From the NCBI GenBank assembly GCA_019722365.1, contig JADFUC010002027.1:124001-188000 (forward strand): 64,000 nt of DNA, read 5' to 3'. The notes beneath the pieces are model-generated. The model was given only the letters and a program-made list of their open reading frames with translations. It was not told the origin of the DNA and searched no databases. Made by a program: the position numbers and the translations under genes. Each line of letters begins with the position of its first letter. Positions within the stretch are counted from its first letter, which is position 1. Below are positions 1 through 12,057 of this stretch, piece after piece. Source of the stretch: Lithospermum erythrorhizon. Its lineage: Eukaryota; Streptophyta; Magnoliopsida; Boraginales; Boraginaceae.

Positions 1-59
1 GTTATTTTATCTTGAAGAAAAAATCACATAAGGTTGCCATCTTTTGCCCGCAGCAAATT
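1..59. other. Flank left of the copia element
   Basis: Short AT-rich stretch before the first recognisable LTR bases. No gene and no convincing target-site duplication could be matched to the sequence after 10317. Confidence 0.4.
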
Positions 60-1387
60 TTTGCATTTAACCTGTAGGGGGTGAATAAGGTTTTAAGTTC
101 CTATATTAACTTTTTCGAGTTTTAATCTTAAGAATGCGGAATTAATACACAATGATAATAAAGATTAATGTGATAGATCTACAACCCAAGCTCGAGAAAG
201 ATTAGTCAACAATATTAATAATCAAATTGATTAGCAATAATAAAAAGACTACTTGAAAGTAAAGAGCAAGGAAAGAAACAATAAGACGCTTATTTTAACG
301 AGCTTCGTTCCCTCATCGCCGACCGTCAAGCCTAACCTCGGATTTTGGCAAAGATAAATCGCACTTGAAGAAATGTTTGAATACACACAAGCAACTTCTC
401 TCAAGCCTATTATCAAACACCTAGCCTCCACTAAGGACCCAAGCTACCCGCCATGATTTCTCGACTTAATCGACCTTGACAGAACCCAAGAATACTCCTC
501 CCTGTGATTTCCAATATACTACTCAACCTAGAATAGCAACCCTATGCTTCCTAATAATAAGGATTTCACTAATACACAAATGACGAGAATTGAAATATCA
601 CACAACTAGGAAACTCCTCTACAAAAAGATAATGTTGAATTAAATGTAGAGTTATGACTTTGCTTTTTGTTTGCAATGAATTGAATGTTCAGAAATTAGG
701 TCAAAAAAATTTGCAAAGTTGTTTTGTTTTTAAAAGAAGAGGCTTAAATAGGCACAAAATTATACGGTAGCTCAAGATCGCGGACTTATCGAGACTTCGG
801 GGGTCTCACGAGCCCACGACGGATCGTAGGCAACGGTCAAAAAGTTCTGCTCAGATGTAATCTCTATCGAGAGGTCGTGTCTCGGGATCATCGACCCTAT
901 CGAGACCAGGGGGTCTCGAAGAGGTCTCGATCATCGTGACCAGGAACCCTCTCGATGGGGTCCTCGGCTGGCCGAAATATTCTTTTCTAAACTAAAGATC
1001 GCTTCACGATTCTCAAAACGAATGACACAGTCATTCAGATGCAGACTTAACCATGAATCCGCCTATACTTGATTAGAAATTACGGACCATCACCGACGAA
1101 AACACAATTAGATTAAATCATAAAAGTCATTAATTATTTAAAACGTATTAACATAATTAGAGTGTAGAGCTCTACAAACTATAGACAATAAAGAACACGA
1201 GCCTCGGAAGGCTTTGGCGCTTGATAGGACTCATCCATGAGCCTCCGAACATCCCGATCAACATTTTAAGCGTTTGAACATATTAAGAAATAAACCTGAA
1301 TACATGTTCACTTGAAAACGGGATTAGTTCGATTAAACAATTTGTTATCTTCAAAAATAGGTTTGAATGGAATACCATTATTCAACA
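60..1387 (-). repeat. Copia 3' LTR (left copy)
   Basis: Direct repeat of 8988-10317 with many small indels; for example both contain the AGAATGCGGAATTA block and the block around 'caagcctattatcaaacacc'. On the minus strand it begins TGTTG, the usual start of plant copia LTRs. The outer end is about 10 bases shorter than in the right copy. Confidence 0.88.
741..751 (-). promoter_or_regulatory. Candidate TATA box of the copia LTR
   Basis: Minus strand reads CTATTTAAGCC. The same motif is kept in the other LTR (9673-9685). Upstream on the minus strand lies the near-palindrome TCGAGACC...GGTCTCGA (900-919), so the order is upstream element then TATA, as expected for a U3 promoter. Confidence 0.55.
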
Positions 1388-1401
1388 AACTCCCCCTTTT
1401 T
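1388..1401 (-). other. Polypurine tract of the copia element
   Basis: Minus strand reads AAAAAGGGGGAGTT immediately before the 3' LTR. This is the position and composition of a plus-strand DNA priming site. Confidence 0.75.
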
Positions 1402-1823
1402 GATGATAACAAATTGACTTATGCTAAGGGGAAGGAAATATAAGACAAAAGGCAACGCTCCCCCTCAACATAAGATTCCCAAGGCTTTCTTATGAATATA
1501 GAACCATTACAACCATGGATGAAATAAACAATGAAGCCTAAATATAATAAAGTATCACATAAGATAGATAATTACATCAAACAAAGCCATTATAACAACG
1601 AAGATCCATCAAGTCAGTAAGAAACACAATAAACCATAGCAACCAAGTTAAGACACAACAAACTAAAGTACTAGAGTTTAAAACACAACACAAGCATAAG
1701 TCTATTTCAAGCACTCCCCTTTGGGATCATCACAAAAAGCGGTAAAATGAAGGAACAAACAAGGCATAAATCAAGCAACACACAATAATTTAAAAAGGTC
1801 CTAAGCCATCAAAGTCCTTTAGT

Positions 1824-3317
1824 TTATCTTCGACCACCGCCGCCTCTTGTCGAAGAATGATCCCATGCCATCCACCTCATCATCATCATCAATAAGAAAA
1901 TCTTCAACCTAATCCCTATAAAGTTGCTGGCAGGACGCGAAGAGATTTGACGTGGTACTTCAGACCGCCTAATCTCTAGCTGTGTATCCTCAACCTCGGT
2001 CTCGTCATCCGAAGTCACCAAAAATTTCTTGTGGGCCTTCATCTTCTCATTGCTATCTCCAAAGCAAGAAAGGAATTTCATAATCCCTTTGACATAATCC
2101 TTTAGCTTGCTCTCCTTTGGATGAGTTTCTTTTGACCTTTTATAAGCACTTGACATCTTCTATGGCTTGTTGCCTCCTTGCAATCTCATTTAGCCTTGTG
2201 TCGTGGTCTTGAAACATTTTACTCCTCGCCTCATGAGGAGCCTCATCACTATCATCACCACCTACTCCATCAATATCATCATCCCATCATCTTCGCTTCT
2301 AAATCCTCGTCGTCAACATCCTCATCATCCGAAAATACCGGATCCTCCAAGTCATCAACTTCCCTAAACCATTTTCTGCCCATCATGGCTCGATCGCTTC
2401 TCCTATCCTCGCGATCGGGCCAATTCTCATTCCCATTTCCACCAGCATACTATTATGAAACCAATTGTACAATTTCTTGAAGTAGTCTTTGGTAATTTAT
2501 GTGCCCCCTACCAATGGCGACTTCTGCAAAGACCCGATCTCCTCCCCAAGACTCCATTATATGCGTTATAAGCATCCCATATGGAAGAGTAGTCGCCTTG
2601 GTGTTGCCCATCGAATGACGCATATGGAAAGCAATTATGATAGGTAGGTTGGATCCGCTATAAGCAAAACTCAGAGTCAAAGAATCACAACCCACTCGGA
2701 TTCCTATCCCGAACCTAATCGAACCAATGACTGTCAACCAAGTATTAACAAACCTTGCCTCCCTGCAATGCATGTAAGCATGGCACAAAGATCAACTACC
2801 CCTTTCTTTCCGACACCATTTCTAAATCTCCCAACATTATTCAACATAGCGAGTCACATCCGCCGACTCAACTTGTCCACGGAGGCTACAAATCAAAAGA
2901 TTAGCAAACCATTACTTAGACAATCCAGTCCTCTCTAAAATTCCTCATTTATATCTCAAATGATCTCCCATTAAATCCAACTTAATACAAGATTGTTGCT
3001 ATTAAGAGTGTGAATGATAACATGCTCATAGGAAGAAGTAAACCTAATTCAAATAGATCACCTAAAATTTTTTCATTTTTGAATTCCGAATTAACCTCTG
3101 CACGTAGTCCTCCAAATCACTTCCATCATAGTAATATCCATTAAGCATGTTGGGCTTCCCAATCCTTCCACTCTTTTCCTCCTTGAAAGCAAAGGATTCA
3201 CATTGGCACTAGATCAGGATTCTGAGGAAACTCCACCTCGGGAGCAAACAACAACCTGTTAAGATTTGTATCTGTGTTCTAGCCTCTTTTGGTTGGTTTG
3301 GAAGGGTTTGAGGCCAT
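1824..3317 (-). pseudogene. Third ORF of the copia element, putative plant transposon protein-like
   Basis: A broken minus-strand ORF between pol and the 3' LTR. A plausible start ATG lies at 3317 (MASNPSKPTKRG, then a stop). A central block at 2453-2788 contains TLPYGMLITHIMESWG, which resembles the motif of the plant protein family called 'putative plant transposon protein' (LPYGM.LT.IF..FG), often found as an extra ORF in plant retrotransposons. The C-terminal block (1824-2156) is acidic then basic, with a DDETEVED stretch. Several stops and frameshifts separate the blocks. Its role in the element is unknown; an envelope-like role has been proposed for third ORFs in SIRE elements, but no signal peptide or membrane segment is clear here. 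Confidence 0.55.
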
Positions 3318-3519
3318 TTTTATGATGAATTTTGGGAATAAAGGATAGTGTTTAGGTTTGTAGAAAGGCAATGTAGTAAAATTTTAGATGATAAATTGGT
3401 GAGTTTTTGGTGAATCAATATGAAAGCATTGAATGCAAGGTTATGTTAATTAGGTTTATGAATTTGGGAATTTTGGTCAAATGGAGAAGAATCGGCCATA
3501 GGGCTATAGGTCACTACCT

Positions 3520-3790
3520 GAGACCCATTCGAGACCCCGGGGTCTCGATGGAAGGTTACCGCTTGGTTATTTTTCCGCCATCGAGACCCATTCGGCGGGG
3601 GGTCTCACGGGCTATGATCAACGCGCTTATTGCACGACCATCGAAAGCAAAGGGTCTCGATGCCAAGGCGCAGGAACTCCTCATCCACGCCTTATCGAGA
3701 CCTCATCGGGCAGTGGGGGTCATTACGGGGTCTCTGCCGTATAAAGCCCCAAAAATTCACATATATCCACAATACACACACAAATCTCTC
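3520..3790 (+). promoter_or_regulatory. Promoter-like module opposite to gag-pol
   Basis: Contains the perfect 20-bp palindrome TCGAGACCCCGGGGTCTCGA (3529-3548) and further GAGACC/GGTCTC motifs to 3740, followed at 3739-3748 by GTATAAAGCC, a TATA-like box on the plus strand. The LTR has the same motif class upstream of its own TATA box. Function is inferred only. From 3791 to about 4100 I see only AC-rich sequence without a gene. Confidence 0.35.
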
Positions 3791-4110
3791 CCGGCTAACA
3801 ATATCTAAATAATAATCAATTCGAAACAACCCGAAACACATCCAATCAAAACAACCATCCACAATATCATATCACCAATATCTTCAACCTCAAGATACAA
3901 CCATAATCCTCAATTCCCTACTTGCATCCCAAGAATTCAACTCACAACCATTTCGGATACAATTTTATCATTTGGCTTATCATCCCAATAACAAGATTTT
4001 ACAAAAATTTAAACATAAGATGCATCAATTAAAAAGCATAAAGGCACGAGAATACAAGATTACTTACTGGGGAAGATCACATCCCCAAATTTCACGCCCC
4101 TAATGCTAAA

Positions 4111-5640
4111 TCATCCTTTCGGTAAGAGTTTGGTGAAGATGTCCGCAGTTTCCGGATCATTTGTCTCACAAACTTCAGAGATCAATGTTCCTTTTCGCAT
4201 ACGGTCCCGATAAAGGAATGACGGATTCAATGTGCTTGGTTCTTGAACGTTGTACCGATTCTTGGCATTATCGATGGCGCTTTGTGTTGTCACATAGCAC
4301 CTTAACTCGATCATACTTGATTTCGAAGTTCCAAAGTTTGTTTCCATCCAAAGCACTCGAGCAACACAATTTCCAACCTCATATTCATTCTCCGCCGCGG
4401 ACAATGCAACACTATTTTGCTTCGTCAATTCACGAGAAGCAGGCTATGTCCTATGAAGACAAGTCCCACTAGTGCTTTTTCTATCAAGTGTGCAACCCGC
4501 AAAATCCGCATCCGAGTATCCCACAAGTTCAAAATTTCGCCATAGTGATACCAAAGCCCATACTCAAGTGTTCCCTTTTCTTATCGCATCAAGGATCCTT
4601 TTAACCGCTTTTAAGATGACTCTTTGGGACAAGCTTGGAAACGAAAGCACACAAGCAAACGGCAAACATAATATCTAGTCTGTGTCGTAAGATAAAGAAG
4701 ACTACCAATCATACTGATATTTTGTCTCACTGGACGCATGCCTTGTCTTGTCAAGTTTTGTTGAAGTAGACATTGGAGTTCCGAATACCTGTATCTTCCA
4801 TCCCAAATTTCTTTATGAGCTCTTTGAGAACTTTCTTTTGACTAACGTAAGATGTCATCCATTTGCTTCACTGAGTCCGGTAGGTTCAATTCGCCCATCA
4901 TGCCTTATCTCGAACTCACTTGTCATTATTTTTGCAAATTCTCAACCAACAAATTATTAGTGTAACCGAAAATAATATCATCAACATAAATTTGAACTAC
5001 TATACATGTTTGCCCTGGTTTTAAGGAAAGCGTGGAATCGAGCTTTCCTTCAAAACCATTCGCAACTAAACGCTGCTTAACCTCTCATACCAAGCTCTAG
5101 GTGCTTGCTTTAAACCGTAAAGGGCTTTATCTAGTTTAAAACAGACAGGAAAGTTAGGATCTTCAAAACCCGGAGGTTGTTTTACAAAACTCTCATCCAA
5201 GAAACCATTTAAAAGCGCTGACATCCATTCGGGGTGAAGCTTGAAATCCATGTGACTAGCAAAGGCTGTATCAATAATAATGGATTCCAACCTAGCCACC
5301 GGAGCAAAGTTTCATCAAAGTCAACTCCTTCGACTTGATTGTAACCTTGAACAACAAGACGACTTTATTTTACTAAAACAATAATCGGTTTACTGTTTAT
5401 TTCAAAACCCATTTTGTCCCAATAATGGTTTTATCACAAGGTTTTTCAACTAAATGCCAAACTTTGCATCTTTCAAATTGTTCAAGTTCTTTTTGCATAG
5501 ATAAAATCCAATCCGGATCCTCTAGAGCTTGTTTAATATTTAGAGGTACTACTTGAGATACATAAGCACTATGAAGACAAACATTATTTAAAGAGATCGA
5601 GTAGCTACCCCTTCGGTATATCACCTAAATGAGATCCGGG
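4111..5640 (-). pseudogene. Copia reverse transcriptase and RNase H
   Basis: Minus-strand fragments read N to C from high to low coordinates. At 5397-5624 the RT start shows ALEDPDWILSMQKELEQFER and GTKWVLK. At 5066-5299 come QPPGFEDP and ALYGLKQAPRAWYERLS. Near 4960-5010 the catalytic motif YVDDIIFG can be read. At 4111-4428 RNase H is marked by a region where SAAENEYE corresponds to the family SA.EAEY motif. Order and motifs are those of Ty1-copia pol. Frameshifts separate all of these blocks, so no continuous polyprotein remains. Confidence 0.88.
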
Positions 5641-5886
5641 GATATTCTTGACGATCCTCGCCTCCCTAGAAGATCTTCTGCGCGTGTTCGCCCATGGAGA
5701 TAATCATCCATCTTGCGTTCCCGATGATTATTTGTTTGTTCTACACCTACGCTTCCTCATTCTCGATACTCGGGTTTCGAGGCTCATCACTTTTTGGGAA
5801 TTCTCATCCACATTTCCAATTTTAATGAATCATCTTCATCTAATAATACAACTTTCTCAACAAACTGATTAGGATTCCTATCAAAG

Positions 5887-7000
5887 TTAACATGAATAGA
5901 TTCTTGCACGATCTCTTATTATAGATTTATATAATGCCATTGTTTTTAGAATAACCAAGAAAGATTGCCTCATTAGATTTAGCATCAAATTTTCTCCTAA
6001 TCTATCTTTGGTGTTAAGAATATAGCATTTACATCCAAAGACTTTAAAATAATCACGAGGGATCTTTACCATACCAAAGCTCGTATGAGTTTTGTCAAGA
6101 ATAGCCCAAGGAATACTCAATGATCGCAAGTGGATACGCAAAGGTCCACGGTATCCCCAAAAAGTATTTTGGGCAAATTGTGCCTTATTTGTCATGGTAC
6201 GGCTCATTTCTTGAATGGTCCTATTCTTTCGCCTATTAACTCCATTTTGTTGAGGTGTTTTGGTGCCGAAAGTTATGTTGATCCTATACTCCCCACAAAA
6301 CTCCTCGAACTCTGCTATTTTCGAACTCACCTCCACGATTGCTTCTTATGGCTTTGATTTTGAATCCTCATTCATGAGCTTTCTACACAACTTAGCAAAC
6401 TCTTTAAAAGCCGGCCACTTTTATTGGCAAGGCCAATTACCTAAGTAACCTCGAGTAATCGTCCATAATAACATAAACATATTTTCGATCCACCCAACTC
6501 TCTCAACATCCATTTCACCAAACAAATCCATATGTAACAAATCAAGCACATGGTTTGATCTAAATACATTTATAGGTTTAACGTAAGATTTGGCAAGATT
6601 TTAATACTGTTACGCATCACAAAGTTTAACCTTTTATATGAGAGATTTGGAAGACTCTTTACATGGCGCTTATGCAATTTAGATAACATTTCAATACTAG
6701 CATGACCCAACCGTCGATGCCACAAACTCACATCATCATGGACCACATTCATGCAAATGTTACTAGCTTCAACCGAATCAAAATTAACATAATACACATT
6801 ATTCGATCGATAGCCATGCACAACAAATGAAGATGAAGCATTTGAAATAACACATTTATGTTTAGAAAATTTTACCTCATAATCATTTTCACATAATTGG
6901 CTCACACTTAGCAAATTAAACTTTACGCCATCAACAAGTAAAGTATTTTTAATTTTAAAACAACCTTTCTTACCGATACACCCTTTACCTAGGATTTTGC
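5887..7000 (-). pseudogene. Copia integrase with GAG-pre-integrase domain
   Basis: At 6570-6914 the minus strand has [15 protein letters not shown] and then LWHRRLGHAS, the pre-integrase zinc-binding region (H..H motif LWH.RLGH). At 5887-6336 comes FGTKTPQQNGVNRRKNRTIQ, the integrase core C-terminal region with the TPQQNG motif, where the family has the catalytic glutamate a few residues later (GV.ERKNR); here the glutamate position reads arginine-rich (VNRRKNR). The core between 6340 and 6570 is too damaged to read. The apparent loss of the glutamate would inactivate the enzyme if it is not a sequencing error. Confidence 0.85.
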
Positions 7001-7239
7001 ATGGTTTCGTTTACTTAACTTACATTTCCAACGCCTTGTTACCAAGCTTCAAGAAGAAATGGCATTCCATTATGTGCCTCGAACATCCGCTATCCACCAT
7101 CCAAATATTTTCATGGATGAGCGGCCCTCCTACAACACAAAGTCAATTTCTATCTCGAGGTACTCCAATGTGATTTGGGTCCTTGGGGTTAGTAAGTAGA
7201 ATGGATTTTCTCACAATCCATTTCGGTCTTAGAGACTTG

Positions 7240-8930
7240 GGATTACAAGTGTGCCCATTCTCACTAACTTTTGAAATGGACATTTTGGAAGACTTGTGAT
7301 TTCTCTTTTTCGCAATAAGTGCAAGCGAAGTATGGGTCTACAAACTTGATAATCGGATGATGGAAGTAACATTAGTATGATAAGAGTTATCATTTGAATA
7401 GCTTCTCCAACTCCCTTTTGTTGAAGGATAACGCTGGAAGATCAAGAATTTCATTCAACTTGTTTGTTCTCAAAGAATAAACGTTGAGTGATTTCTTGAG
7501 TCTTACGCTTTCTAACTCAACCTTTTAAGACTTTGTTTAAGCCCACCTCAAGAATGCCGTCATTTTTCAAATTGGAATCAAGCTTTAACAAAGTAACTTC
7601 ATTTTCAAGAGAGGTGTTTTTGGCAAGCAAGCTTTTATTAGTTTTTGAAAGTTCTTTATTCTTTTTAAGCAATTTTTCAAAACTTTCTAATAACTCATTA
7701 TAATTATTGCTTAACTTGTCAAAATCACTACTCGATTGCTCATCATCACTAGTGAGGTCATCATCCGAAAAAGAAATAGAGTTAAGAGGTACCTCCATAG
7801 AATCTGCGGCTACGAGACACACCCACGCTGCATGTTTCAAATTCGAGTCGGATTCGCCTCCGGATTCATCATCCCAAGTGACCTTGTTGCATATTTTCTT
7901 GCTGAGACTCCTTGGTTGTGACGAGACAATCCGCCTTGAGATGTCCGCTTGTTGCATTCAAGCATGTTATCTCTTTTGATTTTGCCCTCTTGTCTTGCCT
8001 TCGTACTTCCTTCATAATTGTCATATTTCTTGAAGCTTCTAAGGACCATGATCATTGTTACTTTTTGAATTTTAGAAACTTTTGAAGTCTCTAGCTAATA
8101 TGACCATATCTTCATCATCCTCATCGCTTAATTTTTCATTTACTTTTTGAAACTTTGGCCGCCACAAGAGCCATTTTCTTTTGTCCTTTAATTCCCTTTG
8201 CCTTGTTCTTAGCAATCACTTCCTCTTCGCTTTCTTATGATCCATGAGCTCTTCGTGGGAAGAGTCTTGATATCTTGGCTTCATTTATAGCATACACCTT
8301 GGCCAAACTCGATTTACGGTTTCTATGATTCTCCCATTTAACTTCTCAAGAGAATGTCTTCCCTGTAGAGTCCAAGTTGTTGGATGATGGTATCAACCTT
8401 GATGCATATCTTTGATGGATTCTCCATGATACATTTCAAAGGTTTGATATTCTCTAGTCAAAAGTCGAGCCCTTGTAGTCTTCTACTCTGACTAGAACCA
8501 ACATGAAGTGGTTTCTAGCAAGTCCCATATCTCCTTGGCCGATCAGCATCCCTTGGACTCTATATACACATGGCATCGGCAATACAATGGCTTGAATTCA
8601 ACTCCACTTTCTTGAGTTCCTCATCCCTTAGCACACCATCCCTTCACAACATCTCAATTGGAACTCTATCAAGGCGGCACTCTAATTCTCTTTATATTGG
8701 CCTCTTCCACTTCGTCAAGTTCCTATGAAAGCAACGCTCAAGAATTTGGTATTTCATTGAACGAGTGGTCCCTGATGATCACTCTATAATTTGTAGTTTA
8801 TGCTTGCACGTGATATTTAAATGCGCCGCACCAATAAATATAATTTGATTCATCAAGCAATGGTGCCTCGCACTCGACCTTACCTTCAACACAAAAGTTC
8901 CTAGCTACCCATATTCCCATTACTACCCAT
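7240..8930 (-). pseudogene. Copia gag (UBN2-type) with coiled-coil tail
   Basis: Starts at the ATG at 8930 (MGSNGNMGS then a stop), 43 bases downstream of the primer-binding site. Recognisable pieces are LLDESNYIYWCGAFKYHVQA (about 8798-8870), RARLLTREYQTFEMYHGESI (about 8430-8490) and a zinc-knuckle region near 7950 where CNK and related residues survive out of frame. The tail at 7517-7957 has TWDDESGGESDSN and a lysine/leucine-rich coiled coil with repeated KLLKKNKELSKTNKSLL heptads. The order matches gag of long copia elements. Multiple stops occur, so the capsid protein is not made as such. Confidence 0.8.
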
Positions 8931-8972
8931 GATCTTTTTCTACAAGATTTTAAGCTTAATACGTAGAACACG

Positions 8973-8985
8973 GGCTCTGATACCA
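8973..8985 (-). other. Copia primer-binding site
   Basis: Minus strand reads TGGTATCAGAGCC two bases after the 5' LTR, the standard plant copia site complementary to the initiator methionine tRNA 3' end. Confidence 0.92.
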
Positions 8986-8987
8986 AT

Positions 8988-10317
8988 TGTTAGCCTAGAT
9001 TTAACCTTAGAGGGGGGTGAATAAGGTTTTAAGTTACGATATTAACTTTTTCGAGTTTTAATCTTAAGAATGCGGAATTACACAATGCATAATAAAGATT
9101 AATGCTAAGTAGATCTATAACCCAAGCTCGAGAAAGATTAGTCAACAATATTAATAATCAAATTGATTAAAGAATAATAAAAAGACTATTTGAAAGTAAG
9201 AGCAAGGAAAGAGAAACAATACACGCTGATTTTAACAGCTTCGCCTCTATCGTCAATTACCGCCGGTTTTCCAATCCTCGATTTTGGCAAAGATAACCGT
9301 GACTTGAAGAAATGTTTGAATACACACAAGCAACTTCTATCAAGCCTATTATCAAACACCTACCCACTAAGTGACCCAAGCTACCCGCCATGATTTTCGA
9401 CTTAATCGACTCGACAGAACCCAAGAATGGCTCTCCTGTGGATTTCAATATACTACTTCAAACGTAATAGCAACCTACGCTCTAATAATAGATTTCACTC
9501 AATACAATAAATGATCAGAATTAGAAATATCACACACAACCAGAAAAACCTCAAAGATAATGTTGAATTAAATGTAGGAGCAGCCACTTTTGCTTTTGTT
9601 TGCAATGAATTGAATGCTCCTAAAAATTAGGTCAAAAAAGATTTGCAAAAGTTGTTTTTTTTTTAAAGAAGAGGCTTTAAATAGGCACAAAAATTAAGGT
9701 CAGGTTACTCAAGATCAGACCTCATCGACCGTGGGTCCCTGCTCCAATGACGGATCGTAGAGGCACCCGGCCAAAAGCCTAACTGTGATGCACCTTCCGA
9801 GAGGTCGTGGTCTCGACCATCGACCCTATCGAGACCGTGGGGGCCCTCGATCATCGTGACCAGAACCCTCTCGATGGGGTCTCAATACGGGTCGAATATT
9901 CTTTCTAAACTAAAGATCGCTTCACGCCGACCAAAACGAAATGACATTACGCTCATTTGTATGAGACTTAACTACGAATCGCCCATACTGATCAGAAATT
10001 ACGGGACTAACGATTTTAAAAAACACAATTAGATTTCAAATCGCGTAAGTCACACTACATATTTAAAAACCCATTAACATACTGTTGCAGAGTTTCCTTA
10101 CAAACGCCTATAGACAATACAAAGAACACGCCCTTTTGAAAGGCTTTTCGCTTGATAGACTCATATCCATGAGCCTCCTAACATTCCGATCAACATTTTA
10201 AGCGCTTTGAACATTATTAAGAATTAACCTCAAAGCATGTTCACTTGAAAACTGGATTAGTCTGACAAACAATTTGTTATCTTCAAAAATGTTTGAATGG
10301 AATACCATTGACCAACA
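8988..10317 (-). repeat. Copia 5' LTR (right copy)
   Basis: Begins TGTTAG next to the primer-binding site and ends CCAACA, so it has TG...CA ends on both strands. Direct repeat of 60-1387. Contains a TATA-like motif at 9673-9685 on the minus strand and the GGTCTCGA-type motifs at about 9720-9890. Confidence 0.92.
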
Positions 10318-11044
10318 ACACTGTGCACCTATGGGCATTAATTGGGGGATTTAGGCCCCAATTGTCTACCATATCACCTTATTTAGTGAAAAAGTTGGCT
10401 AATCATAAGTTTGAAACCCTCAAATTAAGGGTCTTACGCTACCTACGCTTCTGAAGACGCAGAGGCAAATCGAGAGATGGGTTTCAATCGGGTCGTGGAC
10501 TCAGATTTCCCTTTAAACCACTTCAATACAAGATTACGCTTACCTATACGACTCGAACTCCACACCACATAAAATGATAGGTACATTTCAGATTTAACAC
10601 TCAAACTCTTTACCGCTTGAGTTCATGTTTTGCTACCTCATTTGCCTTATTTTAGGCGCATATAATAATGTCATTATGGGGCATTAATTTTACTTAATTC
10701 CTTCCTTGTATGAGAAAGAGCATGAGGAAAATTCCAGAAGCTTCATGTTAAGTGCCTACTTCATGGATTTAGGAGAATGGGCTTGGTTTTTTTGCCAGCA
10801 CGGGCCTATCTCGGTCCATTTAGGCCCATTAGCATATTTGATGGGTCGTTTGACATATATTGAGCCTTTTGCATGGTCCAACACCTCTTGATCGTCATGG
10901 GCTGGTCCATTCTTCGTGATTTAATTAATCAACATATGAACTTATAAGCCACAGAGACAAGTCAATTTTCATTGGGACTTCGTAGTGAACGAAAGATTAG
11001 ATAAACGGATTGAGGGAATAATTTCGTACATGTCATCTTCATTA
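10318..11044. other. Intergenic sequence, no gene seen
   Basis: Mixed-composition sequence. A 61-codon plus-strand ORF at 10706-10891 has no recognisable domain and no supporting context. Confidence 0.4.
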
Positions 11045-11400
11045 TTTGATATTGCGCTCCATCGGTTCGGTTCAAGCCAAAGATTTAACCGAATCACCTA
11101 CGGTTCGATTGAGATGGAACAAAATCGTTCGTTCGGCCGGTTCCGATAAATCGGGTCTGATCGGTTCGTTCGGGTTCTCGTTATTTCTTGCCCGGCTTCT
11201 GGCTCGGGTTATTTTCGTTTTTTCCTAAGTATTTTCGGTTTTTTCGTTCGTTCTCAAGTTATATATATATATATATATATAATATTTTTAATTTTTTAAT
11301 TAAAAATTCAATCGGTTCGTTCAGCCTCCCGAACCGATCGGTTCTCGAAAACTCAACCGAACCGAAATTTTTCGGTTTTTATTCTTCGAACCGAAATCTG
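11045..11400. repeat. CGGTTCGGTT-rich repeat with AT microsatellite
   Basis: Copies of CGGTTCG on one side and CCGAACCGA on the other flank an AT core containing an (AT)n run at 11260-11282. Inverted arms of this kind with this motif are common in short non-autonomous hAT-type elements of plants. No clean terminal inverted repeat or 8-bp duplication could be defined, so the class is an inference. Confidence 0.4.
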
Positions 11401-11479
11401 CTCTATTCCAATCGATTCCTCCACTTTGCTATTTTCTTGCCTCTTGGCTCTGGGCTTGGCCTTGGCTCTGGATTGTGAT

Positions 11480-12057
11480 TCTCATTTTAATTCTATTTGA
11501 CATGAATTTCGTACATATCAGCTTTTGGAGAGTCTTTTCTTCGTAATTGACCTCCATTTGTAGGCATTTCTGCGACTTATATTGTTGCAATTCTAAAGTT
11601 TCAAGCATTTAACTTTTATGTCCATTGGACAATAGTATTATACAATAATATTACTTATTTAAAGTTAAATTCACACATATATTTAATTGTTGGACAAAAA
11701 TGGTCGGCGGAGGGGGTGGTGGTTCTTATTGGTGATTTGGATAAAAAAGAAGAAAAAGAAAGAGGGAGAATAAGGGAAATGGGACAATTTAGTAATTTTA
11801 TAAGGAGGGTGATATTTAGCCTTATAAAAAATAGAGGGTGATATTTTCTTCCATGTTTGGATTGACCATGAATCCATGATATTCTCCAAAATTTCTCATT
11901 AAAAAGGGAGAGAGTGGGCATATTTGTCATTAAAAACTAACGAAGAAAAATAAAACATTAACTGTGGGTAATCTTGATGTAGAACTACACTAGTACATGA
12001 ATTTCTAGTCTAGTGAGAAAGGCAGGGATCCTACAATTATGCTATCTGAATCTGATG
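11480..12057. other. AT-rich downstream region of the DUF707 gene
   Basis: AT-rich sequence with no coding signal. It lies directly 3' of the DUF707 stop codon and should hold its 3' UTR. A polyadenylation signal cannot be picked with confidence. Confidence 0.4.

Larger units (their letters stand above)
60..10317 (-). mobile_element. Ty1-copia retrotransposon, SIRE/Maximus-like, minus strand
   Basis: Two direct LTRs of about 1.33 kb (60-1387 and 8988-10317) bound an internal region read on the minus strand in the order primer-binding site, gag, integrase, reverse transcriptase, RNase H, extra ORF, polypurine tract. The integrase-before-RT order is diagnostic of Ty1-copia. The roughly 10.3-kb length, the long gag with a coiled-coil tail and the extra ORF between RNase H and the 3' LTR are features of the SIRE/Maximus lineage, which is an inference from known families. 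Every coding domain is interrupted by stops or frameshifts, so the copy is not autonomous. No 5-bp target duplication is evident, probably because the outer edge of the left LTR is eroded. Confidence 0.9.
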
